DNA from: Anthracocystis setariae | Lineage: Eukaryota > Basidiomycota > Ustilaginomycetes > Ustilaginales > Ustilaginaceae | DNA length: 64,000 nucleotides | Direction of reading: 5' to 3' | Assembly: GCA_928724745.1 (NCBI GenBank) | Contig: CAKMXJ010000005.1 | Location: forward strand, 434,001-498,000 | Shown here: positions 55,998 through 64,000 of the stretch, piece after piece | Position numbering within the stretch: position 1 is the first letter of the stretch | Layout: each line of letters opens with the position of its first letter | The notes under the pieces: model-generated | Seen by the model: only the letters and a program-made list of their open reading frames with translations | The model's database searches: none | What the model was told of the DNA's origin: nothing | Translations under genes and position numbers: made by a program

Positions 55998-58900
55998 ATG
56001 CCTTTCGCATGGACATCCTCCGACCATACCTCGTCGAACTCAAGGACAGGCGCACCACCAGGCAGAATCTCTGCGTCACCCCAATCCATCCGCACACAGC
56101 GACATTCCAGAGGACTGGCACACTCTACATCCACAAGCCATCTCTCCTCGTCCGCTCGCAGCGCTTCTGGCTCTCATTTCCCCGCTCCACCTTCCTCCTT
56201 ATCGATGGCAAAAGCCTCTGGATCAGTCGCACAGACCAACAACGATGAGAGCGACGACTTCAGGCGCTTTCTCGATGAGGCTCAAGCTCGCGATGACCGT
56301 CGGCGTCGACGTCGAGACAGGACACTTGGAGCTCTTTCACCCAATACTTCTTCAAGCGCCAGGGGAGATGCTGCCGAATCGCTGAGGCGCGTGACAAGCT
56401 CATCCTCTCTGAGTGTGAGGAGTCAACGAGGCACGGCCAATACAGTCACCGCGGCACCGGCAACATCGATGCTATCAACGACAACAGCACGGGCGCCGCC
56501 TACTAGGTCAGTCTCAAACTACTCGATCAACTTTCGAAACCCCACTAGTCAATTTTTGGAAGCGCAGATGCCCGAATTGGGGCTTGATGATACTCCGGTC
56601 AGTGGCAGGACTGTGGCGACGGGTAAGAGCGCTCTGGGGCATGCAAAGGCTCAAGTTCAGAGTAGGAATGGAACCGTCAGGGCAAAACCTGTCGCCCCGA
56701 GCAAGTCTTCAACAATGGCAGCTCAGAATACAAGCAGTAAGTCGGAGGCTCCTGCTTCCGTAACACTGACAAGCCAACCACTGTCTCCCAAGAGGAGGCC
56801 CCAGAGCTACGTTCCTACGCCATCTACTTCGGCTTCACCCGAGAAGTTGGGTCCAGAATTGGGCAAAGGCCTTCCAACCGCATCAGGGATCAAGAGGGGG
56901 GCCGAGGAGATGGAAAGGTCGTCGTCCCTTCAACTCAATGCTGCAGAACCGGAGGGAGAAGCGAGTCGAATGAAAGCCAGTCCGAGTGCTTCCTCGAGAA
57001 GAAAGACTTGGTTTGGATTAGGATGGGCAGGTACAGTCGAAGACCAAAGTGAGGCTGCCAGTGAAGCAAAGGTGGCCAGAGCCAAGGACGAGCAGGTGGA
57101 ACGGCCTCCATCGCCAATGAATGAGGATGAGGCTGCATTCCGCCGCTCGCTCGGATTTGAAGTTGCGCACGAGTCGTCACAGGGGCAGCCGGACTCAGCT
57201 AAGCAGATGGAATTCCCGACTCAGGCGCACACAGAGGCAACGATCAAGGCCCAGCCAAGCCCAACACAGCTTCCGACAAGGGACCGGAAGGTTTCTTGGT
57301 TGCCTTGGCGGAACGTCGCACCACCGCAGGAGCCACAAGCAAACGCAGCCGAACCCACTCCGCAAGTTCAGTTCGAAGACGCATTCATCGAAGAGCCCAT
57401 CCAAGCTGCCAGGGACGGGAACAAACCGCCTGTTGCTCAAGAATTGACTCAACAACAGATTCGAGATCAGGCTGACGATACCGTCACGTACCGGACTGTC
57501 GTGAAACGTGGCTGGATGGGTGCAAGATATGAGGTGCAGGAGCCAGTTCAAAGTCTACATGATATGTTCAAGACGCCTGATGGTGCAGCCCACCAACTTC
57601 AGGAGGATAACGATGGCTCTGTACGGAAGGCTGCGAGCGCTACCGCTAAAGTCGAAGCTGATCAGTCCCAGCTCAACGACTCGTCGTATCCTCCAGGTGC
57701 AACTACCTCTGCTGCGGATGGCAGTCATGGCACGTGGAGATGGCGGTTCTGGTCTGGTCAGGAGGAGCCGTCACATCCGAACAACTTGGTGGTCATCCAG
57801 CCCTCCTCTGATTCAAGCGCACCAGCAGGCAGCGATGAACCGGGCATACGTGTAGATGCAGCCGAGCCCATGGATATTGACCAAGATCAGCACCTCGACG
57901 CTGCACCCACGGCTCCGGAAGGAGGTTCCTGGACCTACTCCTCATACTTGGCCAGCTGGGTGCCAACGTGGGTGTACAACGCGCAGCAGCAAGAACTAGA
58001 GCGTCAGGGACCGGACCAGGAGCAAGCGAGTGCGTCTGCGACGGATACGCCACAACCTCGGACACCTGCTGAACAAGTCAAAGCCGACGCCCTTGCAAGA
58101 GACACAACCGCTGCTGTCTTTGATGCCAACAAAGCCGTTCTCAATAACACCACCAAATCCGGCTGGATCAAGTTCTTTGCTTCTCGCAGCGCTAATCTTC
58201 CGAGAGAGGCGCCTGGGGCAGTCACAAACGATGATGGCATGGAAGTCATGGATATCAGCGAAATGGAAGCGGGCTCGTCTGGACCCCCGGCCGCTAGGGC
58301 GGTGGGATCGAGTGATGGGCGTCTCACTCCGGATGTGGGTAGGGCTCCTCGAGCGAGAACTGCAACTAACGGCAGTGTCGCCGGATCCAAGGCGTCATCG
58401 ATCGCTGGAGAGGGGGATCTTCCACGGGCCTCTACGCCGGTCCTGGCGAGCAAAGAAAGCGTCAAGATGCTGGGCAAGACGGCGCTGATCAAGGCAGCCA
58501 ACCTGTCTTCAGCATCTACGCTAGGTCTGGGAAAGGACAAGAAAGCAGACACAGCCAAGACAAACGGATCTGCCTCCGGCGGTACAGACGCTGGGGGCAA
58601 CAAAAAGGCAGCCAAGGACGCAAGCAAAGGGTTTTCTTCCAACGCAGGAGGTGGCCCTTCACAAACCGGCACCTCCACTCCAGCAAAATCTAATGCGGAC
58701 CCGGGCCCCATCACTCCACTTAATCTCGTCCTGCCGTCCTTCGACGACACTTTTACCCGAGCGCCCCGAATGTGGCCGCCCAAAGTGAGTGTGCTCGAAC
58801 GAACGCTCAGCGCCGTCAATAGCTACCTCTTCAGTAAAGTTCCGGACCTTGATCGTATGAAGCGACCCACTCGTTATTCCACATACGGCGAGTCCAGTGC

Positions 58901-60422
58901 AAACACCTCGAGTGCAGCGTCGCTACGGACAGTCAAGCCTACTCAGAGGCTAGCGGGCAAAGCCAAGGCGACCGGTGCAGGATCGAGCAAAGATAAGGGA
59001 GTGGAAACGGCGTTGAAAGAGGTTGCCGAACTGGCTCAGAGGCTTCCTCGCGCCTGGTCTACTGTAGGGATGTACGAGCGAGCGCAGTCGCGGGGGACAA
59101 CAGGCGTTGCTAAGGTGGTCGTGATAGGCGTGCATGGGTGGTTCACTCAGAGCATCTTCAAGAACATGATCGGAGAGCCGACGGGGACGAGTGCCAAATT
59201 TGCTGCCATGCAAACCGAGTCGATCCGGCGGCACTTTTTGGAGGCAGGGCTGGAGCTGAATCCAGAGGCGATCACGGCCATCTCACTGCAGGGGGACGGC
59301 AAGGTCGCTGATCGCGTCGATCGGTTATTTACCGAGTTGATCAGCAGGCCTAACTGGGTGGATGATCTCAAGAGTTGCGATGCGCTCTTCCTGTCAGCGC
59401 ATTCGCAGGGAGCGGTTGTCGCCACGCAGCTCCTCGCGCGGCTGATCGAACAGCGCTATGTCCAAGCAGACAAGACACGTATCTGTCTTCTGGCAATGTG
59501 TGGTATCCACCACGGTCCATTTGCACACCTCAGGTCGTCGATCACCGCCTCGTACATCACCTACTTTGAAACCGCGGCGGCAAAGGAGCTGTTCGAGTTC
59601 CAATCTTCGTCATCGGCGGTGTATCGGCAGTACACGGCGGCGCTCAAGATCATTCTGGACGCGGGAACCAAGTGCGTCTATGTTGGATCGACGGATGATA
59701 ACGTGGTGCCAATCTACTCGGCGTTGAATTCGAGTAACAATCATCCGGCGATTCTTAGGGCGCTGTACATTGATGGGCAGGCGTTCCCCAAGGTGGATTT
59801 CCTGACCAACTTGCTGGTCATGTGTGTGGCGGTGAGGAATGCCGGGATGAGCGACCACAACTTGCTCACTTTGCTGTCGGCGAGCGTCGCGGGGAGCTTG
59901 TATGGCGGGATGGGGCATTCCAAGGTGTACGAAGAGCGCACGGTGTACGATCTTGCCACACGGTACTTGTTCGAGGTCACGCATCCCCTGTCTGAGCCAA
60001 CATTCGCACCAGGTATTCCAACGGCCAAATCGTTGGCGACCCCAGCCTCGCCGGGTAGGAAAGCGTCAGTGTCCATAGAGGCGAGTGAGGGCGCTGTGCT
60101 GGTGTCGGAGCCGTTCGAGGCGCAGAGGTGGAATCCGTACGAGCTACCGTGGTCACTGCGCGGGCTGTTTGAGGACAAGCATGTCAGGAGTTTGTTTGCC
60201 GAGGATATGCTGAATCTGCTCAAGAGTTACGAGGAGTGGCGACCGGATGCGAAGAGCAAAGCGCTCAAGGATTTGCAGTGGAGATTGGCGCCGATGAGGA
60301 GCATTGCGCCACCGCCGATCGAGGAGGGAAAGGATCAGGAGGCAGAGGACGAGTCGGCGCGGGCAAATGCAAGTGCGAATGCGAATGCGAATGGGAAGGG
60401 CAAGACAAACAGCAAGCTGTAG
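55998..60422 (+). CDS. Large alpha/beta-hydrolase-fold protein with disordered N-terminal half
   Basis: A 1,474-residue protein using the ATG at 55998 (MPFAWTSSDHTSSNSRTG). An in-frame ATG at 55590 would add 136 residues of repeat-derived sequence and is disfavoured. Residues 1-~900 are Ser/Ala/Pro-rich with scattered conserved-looking aromatic patches (RRKTWFGLGW, KVSWLPWRN, GTWRWRFWSGQ, WTYSSYLASWVPTWVYN) that resemble spaced binding motifs. The C-terminal ~450 residues form the hydrolase. VVVIGVHGWFTQ (about residue 1043) is an oxyanion-type loop, SAHSQGAVVATQLLARL holds nucleophile Ser1136 in an AxSxG rather than GxSxG elbow, and VYVGSTDDNVVPIYS supplies a likely acid. GMGHSKVYEE offers a candidate His. 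I recognise it as a fungal family of unknown substrate (lipase-like), not a named enzyme. Confidence 0.75.
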   Translation: MPFAWTSSDHTSSNSRTGAPPGRISASPQSIRTQRHSRGLAHSTSTSHLSSSARSASGSHFPAPPSSLSMAKASGSVAQTNNDESDDFRRFLDEAQARDDRRRRRRDRTLGALSPNTSSSARGDAAESLRRVTSSSSLSVRSQRGTANTVTAAPATSMLSTTTARAPPTRSVSNYSINFRNPTSQFLEAQMPELGLDDTPVSGRTVATGKSALGHAKAQVQSRNGTVRAKPVAPSKSSTMAAQNTSSKSEAPASVTLTSQPLSPKRRPQSYVPTPSTSASPEKLGPELGKGLPTASGIKRGAEEMERSSSLQLNAAEPEGEASRMKASPSASSRRKTWFGLGWAGTVEDQSEAASEAKVARAKDEQVERPPSPMNEDEAAFRRSLGFEVAHESSQGQPDSAKQMEFPTQAHTEATIKAQPSPTQLPTRDRKVSWLPWRNVAPPQEPQANAAEPTPQVQFEDAFIEEPIQAARDGNKPPVAQELTQQQIRDQADDTVTYRTVVKRGWMGARYEVQEPVQSLHDMFKTPDGAAHQLQEDNDGSVRKAASATAKVEADQSQLNDSSYPPGATTSAADGSHGTWRWRFWSGQEEPSHPNNLVVIQPSSDSSAPAGSDEPGIRVDAAEPMDIDQDQHLDAAPTAPEGGSWTYSSYLASWVPTWVYNAQQQELERQGPDQEQASASATDTPQPRTPAEQVKADALARDTTAAVFDANKAVLNNTTKSGWIKFFASRSANLPREAPGAVTNDDGMEVMDISEMEAGSSGPPAARAVGSSDGRLTPDVGRAPRARTATNGSVAGSKASSIAGEGDLPRASTPVLASKESVKMLGKTALIKAANLSSASTLGLGKDKKADTAKTNGSASGGTDAGGNKKAAKDASKGFSSNAGGGPSQTGTSTPAKSNADPGPITPLNLVLPSFDDTFTRAPRMWPPKVSVLERTLSAVNSYLFSKVPDLDRMKRPTRYSTYGESSANTSSAASLRTVKPTQRLAGKAKATGAGSSKDKGVETALKEVAELAQRLPRAWSTVGMYERAQSRGTTGVAKVVVIGVHGWFTQSIFKNMIGEPTGTSAKFAAMQTESIRRHFLEAGLELNPEAITAISLQGDGKVADRVDRLFTELISRPNWVDDLKSCDALFLSAHSQGAVVATQLLARLIEQRYVQADKTRICLLAMCGIHHGPFAHLRSSITASYITYFETAAAKELFEFQSSSSAVYRQYTAALKIILDAGTKCVYVGSTDDNVVPIYSALNSSNNHPAILRALYIDGQAFPKVDFLTNLLVMCVAVRNAGMSDHNLLTLLSASVAGSLYGGMGHSKVYEERTVYDLATRYLFEVTHPLSEPTFAPGIPTAKSLATPASPGRKASVSIEASEGAVLVSEPFEAQRWNPYELPWSLRGLFEDKHVRSLFAEDMLNLLKSYEEWRPDAKSKALKDLQWRLAPMRSIAPPPIEEGKDQEAEDESARANASANANANGKGKTNSKL

Positions 60423-60771
60423 ATTGTTTCATAATTGCATGTCTCCATATCTATACCAATTCAGTCGATTTCAGTTCTGTCTGTCTCAGGACAGGGTTAA
60501 TGTTCATGTTCAACTTGGGATATACAGTCATGGTGGAGGAGAGAGTGGTGAGGAAGATGGTGAGCTTAAACGGAACGCGCCAACGCGTAAATGGGCCGCT
60601 CGGGCCCAAAAAGGGACGTGTAGCAGCACCGCAGCGGACCAAAAAGACAAAGAAAAAAAAAAGGGAGAGAAGACCAACACTTGGAAAGTCTCTGAAAACA
60701 CATACGAAACCCTACTTCTCTCTTCTTCTCTCTGATCCACGCATCTCCACCTTCTCTGTGTCTCTTACGAC
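60423..60771. other. Hydrolase trailer and DCD1 leader
   Basis: 349 bases with an A-rich patch (about 60640-60662) and a C/T-rich leader. No gene is seen. Confidence 0.65.
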
Positions 60772-61926
60772 ATGCTGATCGCGCTCATTGGAGCGCCAGG
60801 CTCGGGAAAGACCAGCATCGCGCACTACCTCGCGAGTCGTCACAACTTCTCGCTCCTCAGACTTTCAAACGCCAACGATGATGCTGATTTCGGAGAGCAG
60901 AAGGTGATTTCGCTGGCGGACAGCAAGACGATGCTCGACTTTGTCACGGACAATTGGAATGAGCGTTACGTTACGCTCGATCTGGTGACGCAGGTGGATT
61001 TGGAGGCATTCATCAAACGACCGTTCTTCCTGTGTATCGAAGTGGGTGCGCCAATGCTCACACGGTGGAAGCGCTTCTGTTGCAAGCACGGCGACATGGG
61101 CCTGGAAGAATTTGCCGCCATGGATGATCGTGTTTGCTTCGGCCGTGCATCAAGTAGCAACACCTCACCGGCTACCGAAGCGAGGACGCGACCAACCTTT
61201 CCCTCCAGCAGCAGCAGCGTCGGCGGGAACGGGATCGTCGACAACCTCTCCACCATCACGCTCTCTGACCGTGCTCCCTCCACCTCATCCCTCTCCTCCC
61301 TGCGACGATACATCCACCTCTCCATCCTCAACGACCTCCCCACCCTCTCCACCCTCTTTTCTCACCTGGACCAACTCAACCTCACCTCGGAACATCGTCT
61401 GCGTCCCTGCTGGGATTCGTACTTCCTCCGTCTCTGCAACCTCGCCTCCCTTCGCAGCAACTGCATGAAACGTCGTGTCGGCGCAGTCCTCGTCGCTTCC
61501 AATCGCATCCTCTCCACAGGCTACAACGGCACCCCCTCCGGTCTCCTCAACTGCAATCAAGGCGGCTGTGCCCGTTGCAACAACACCCTCACATCCACCA
61601 CCACCACCACCTCCTCCTCCTCCTCCTCATCCCAAGAAACATCATCCTCGAATCTAGTCTCAAGTGCATGTGGCCAAAACTTGGAAGAATGCCTCTGCCT
61701 CCATGCAGAGGAGAATGCACTGCTCGAAGCGGGAAGAGCCAAGATCGCGGCACAGGATGCAACCATGTACTGCAACACCTGTCCGTGTCTTCGATGCGCG
61801 GTCAAGATCATCCAAACAGGCATCAAGTCCGTCGTATACCAGCTCGAGTATAGCATGGATGTGCGCACCAAAGCCATCTTCAAGCAAAGTGGCGTCCAGA
61901 TTAGACAGTTGCATCTCGATGCATAA
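60772..61926 (+). CDS. DCD1: Deoxycytidylate (dCMP) deaminase
   Basis: A 384-residue enzyme converting dCMP to dUMP for thymidylate synthesis. The zinc site is clear: CLCLHAEENALLEAGR (His311, Glu313) and CNTCPCLRCAVKI (PCxxC, Cys339 and Cys342). The family motif RRVGAVLVASNRILSTGYNG, then TPSGLLNCNQGGCARCN, lies upstream. About 25 Thr/Ser residues are inserted between CARCN and LEECLCLHAEEN, in a loop that is short in other dCMP deaminases. The N terminus is MLIALIGAPGSGKTSIAHYL with an intact Walker A loop (residues 7-14) and resembles a nucleotide-kinase fold. Fungal Dcd1 proteins carry this extra domain. The ATG at 60772 is the first in frame. The stop lies 64 bases from the convergent COG5 gene. 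Confidence 0.95.
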   Translation: MLIALIGAPGSGKTSIAHYLASRHNFSLLRLSNANDDADFGEQKVISLADSKTMLDFVTDNWNERYVTLDLVTQVDLEAFIKRPFFLCIEVGAPMLTRWKRFCCKHGDMGLEEFAAMDDRVCFGRASSSNTSPATEARTRPTFPSSSSSVGGNGIVDNLSTITLSDRAPSTSSLSSLRRYIHLSILNDLPTLSTLFSHLDQLNLTSEHRLRPCWDSYFLRLCNLASLRSNCMKRRVGAVLVASNRILSTGYNGTPSGLLNCNQGGCARCNNTLTSTTTTTSSSSSSSQETSSSNLVSSACGQNLEECLCLHAEENALLEAGRAKIAAQDATMYCNTCPCLRCAVKIIQTGIKSVVYQLEYSMDVRTKAIFKQSGVQIRQLHLDA

Positions 61927-61990
61927 CCGAGAGAGTTACAAAAATACAAAACCATAATCGATACCAAGCGGTTTGGGGTTGGGTTGGGGG

Positions 61991-64000
61991 TTAGAGTGGG
62001 AGCGAGAGGTGGGTGAGGATGGCTTTGGTAGGTGTGGTGAGTGATGATTTGAGGGTTGAGACGATGGTTGTGTAGATCGAGGCGGTGGGGGTGGTGACGA
62101 GGTGGTGGACGAATTTGCTTTTGATCCCCGCATTGCCACTTCCGGTACGCTTGACATCGGGTAGAGTGGCAGAGATGAGTGTATCCAACAAGCCCGACTG
62201 ACGCGAAAGCAAGTGAAGCACCAACACCAGCCTAGGCAAATCCACACACTTCCCATCCTCCTCGATCTCCTCAACCGACAAAAACAGAAGCCTTCGAAAC
62301 GTCTTGAGGGCACCAAACACGTCCCCCACCTTCGCATCACCTGTGAACAACCCCCTGTCCCCTTCCCTCGCGGGCAACCATTTCTGCGATTCGTTGCTAG
62401 ACTCTGATGTGACAAGTTGCGAAAGCGCCAGCTCGAGCTCAGTCATATCTGTCGCCAAACGCAACTTGACACCCTCTCCCTCAGCCCCGGCGAAGAACCC
62501 ACCGAACAAGCTGGCATGGAGCAAAAACACCTCAACCACCACCTTGCCCATCCTCTCCGCCAACGCTACCGCCACTACGCCAGGATACATCGGTAACAAC
62601 CTCCCGCGCACGTACTCGACTACATCGCAAACCTCAACCATGTACGCCGATGCCCCACCCCCCCTCTTCCCACCCGTCACCGACGACAGCTGACTGTGCA
62701 TCTTGCCCATCACCGCTGCCAGCCTCGTGTGCACCGCATCGAGGAGTCGCTTGATGATCTTGTCGCGCGCAGCCTCGACGACGGTACTGTAAGCGCGGCC
62801 GAGCTGATCGGCGGCATAATTGGAATCCTGTTCATCGGCCACTTGGCGCACCCCGTTTGCCAGTTCATGTGCGAACCGCAAGAGGCAAGCGTTCCATGCC
62901 TGCACGACCGGCACGTCAGAGTCTAGCGCTACGGCCGTCGCGTCCGTGTAGATCCCTGCGTCCATGCGTACGCCGAACTCGGTCACCAGCGCCGCACATC
63001 GCTCCACCACCGCGCGACTCAGCAACGGGTCGAAACGGCTCGCATCGAGTGCATTGACAATCACCCGGATCGCCCCATCCGCCGTCTCATCGCGTTTCGA
63101 CAGGATGCTGCTGAGAACCTCGGCGATGCGTTGCGTCGACTTCTCCACGTACGCCTTTTCGAGGATTCCGAGCGATCGCATCAAAACCACCGCCTCAGCC
63201 CCCTGCTGATGCACCGAATACTCGATATCCGTATACACCGACGTCTTGGCCAGAAACTCGTGAACCAACCTCACCAACCTCGTGTACCCGCCACTTAACA
63301 TCGTCATCAGCCATGGGAATTTGGACGTGGATGTGGCCACCTGCGTCTGCAACGACTGCGAAAGCGTCAGCCAAAACGTTTGCGATGGCTTATCGCCCAA
63401 AACCTCTAGCGACGACGCGAGGAAATTCGTCCCGGACTCGCCATCGTTCTTCAGCTTGAGCACCTTCTCGAGCAGGTACACTTTGCTGCAGACTGCGCCC
63501 ATCTCGGCGATGAAGAGCGTTTCGAGTTTGGTCCAGAGCGCGTCTTGCCACGCTTTAACTTCATGCGCTCGCGTGGATTCGGACGAATTGCCTCGCCGAC
63601 TCCCACGATACGTGTTGTACGTCGTTGCGATGGTTTCCGCCGAGGGGATGCGCATATTGAGCGTGTGTGACAGCGAGTCGAGATCGAACGCTGCTGCAGT
63701 GCGTTCGCGAACGACCTCGGTAAGGTCGTGGACGAGATCTTTGACGAGCGAAGGGAGTGTGCCGAGGTTGAAAGCAACCTGGAGACTGCTGGCCAACATG
63801 ATGGCGGAAAGATCGCGAAGACCACGCACCACCATGTCTTCCATATAGTCCACCACCGTCCGCCGCGCCGTCTCGACAACGGGAAGGATCTCTTGCACGA
63901 GTTTAAGGTCGAGCAGCGAAACCTCCTGCTTGGCTTCTTGCAGTGTCCTTTCGGACTGGATGAGTGTGTTGATTTCTGAGATCAGGAGTGCGGCTCGGGC
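61991..64000 (-). CDS. COG5: COG complex subunit 5, C-terminal part (5' end outside window)
   Basis: The frame is open through position 64000 (reading ARAALLISEINTLIQSERTL at the edge), so at least 669 residues are present and the N terminus is missing. COG5 belongs to the lobe B part of the conserved oligomeric Golgi tether used in retrograde vesicle traffic. The match is to the block after the N-terminal coil: LPVVETARRTVVDYMEDMVVRGLRD, then SSLQVAFNLGTLPSLVKDLV. This corresponds to human COG5 [23 protein letters not shown]. The C-terminal region (helical, with LASSLEVLGDKPSQTFWLTLSQSLQ and YPGVVAVALAERMGKVVVEVFLLHASL) also fits. The last ~30 residues are less conserved. Convergent with DCD1. 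Confidence 0.9.
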   Translation of the reverse strand, partial: ARAALLISEINTLIQSERTLQEAKQEVSLLDLKLVQEILPVVETARRTVVDYMEDMVVRGLRDLSAIMLASSLQVAFNLGTLPSLVKDLVHDLTEVVRERTAAAFDLDSLSHTLNMRIPSAETIATTYNTYRGSRRGNSSESTRAHEVKAWQDALWTKLETLFIAEMGAVCSKVYLLEKVLKLKNDGESGTNFLASSLEVLGDKPSQTFWLTLSQSLQTQVATSTSKFPWLMTMLSGGYTRLVRLVHEFLAKTSVYTDIEYSVHQQGAEAVVLMRSLGILEKAYVEKSTQRIAEVLSSILSKRDETADGAIRVIVNALDASRFDPLLSRAVVERCAALVTEFGVRMDAGIYTDATAVALDSDVPVVQAWNACLLRFAHELANGVRQVADEQDSNYAADQLGRAYSTVVEAARDKIIKRLLDAVHTRLAAVMGKMHSQLSSVTGGKRGGGASAYMVEVCDVVEYVRGRLLPMYPGVVAVALAERMGKVVVEVFLLHASLFGGFFAGAEGEGVKLRLATDMTELELALSQLVTSESSNESQKWLPAREGDRGLFTGDAKVGDVFGALKTFRRLLFLSVEEIEEDGKCVDLPRLVLVLHLLSRQSGLLDTLISATLPDVKRTGSGNAGIKSKFVHHLVTTPTASIYTTIVSTLKSSLTTPTKAILTHLSLPL

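Overview
This window looks like nuclear DNA of a basidiomycete fungus, most likely a smut (Ustilaginomycotina). The grounds are: a gene-dense layout of long, almost intron-free genes; very long serine/alanine-rich disordered protein regions; small GT-AG introns in the one clearly spliced gene; pyrimidine-rich leaders; and fungal family members throughout (velvet regulator, Afi1, Rad16, separase, Dcd1). The species assignment is inference from style, not from a database match.

Layout. 1-10 kb: the 3' end of a velvet-family regulator, then xanthine dehydrogenase and the RAD16 repair helicase, both on the minus strand. 10.8-18.3 kb: a 2,496-residue separase. 18.9-24.3 kb: AFI1 (DENN-type trafficking/polarity protein), a three-exon THOC5 (mRNA export) gene, and a mitochondrial-type tryptophanyl-tRNA synthetase. 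24.96-28.25 kb: a complete-looking two-gene PIF/Harbinger DNA transposon with convergent transposase and Myb-like genes, imperfect terminal inverted repeats and a TTA at each edge. 28.9-37.1 kb: an amino-acid permease, an insulin-degrading-enzyme-type M16 peptidase, an MTH1-like Nudix hydrolase and a bestrophin-like channel. 37.1-39.6 kb: a gene-poor gap. 39.6-46.0 kb: a 2,131-residue PH-domain protein. 46.0-48.6 kb: another gap, rich in microsatellites, with one candidate small membrane ORF. 48.6-64.0 kb: an NT-C2 domain protein, proteasome subunit RPN3, a TFIIIC subunit-6-like protein, a large alpha/beta hydrolase, dCMP deaminase (DCD1), and the 3' part of COG5, which runs off the window.

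The genes are mostly housekeeping and do not form one pathway. Themes are purine/pyrimidine handling (XDH, Nudix, DCD1), genome maintenance and mitosis (RAD16, separase), RNA production (THOC5, TFIIIC6) and membrane traffic (AFI1, COG5, NT-C2 protein). I saw no secondary-metabolite or effector cluster, CRISPR array, or tRNA/rRNA gene. The most unusual items are the Harbinger element with its GGTGGT/ACCACC palindromes next to both ends, the Nudix enzyme whose pocket residues depart from MTH1, an intact Walker A loop at the N terminus of the dCMP deaminase, and a histidine run placed inside a C2 domain.

Limits: everything is from reading translations by eye. Starts were moved to the first credible ATG where the open frame began at TTG/GTG. 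UTRs and rare introns elsewhere cannot be excluded.
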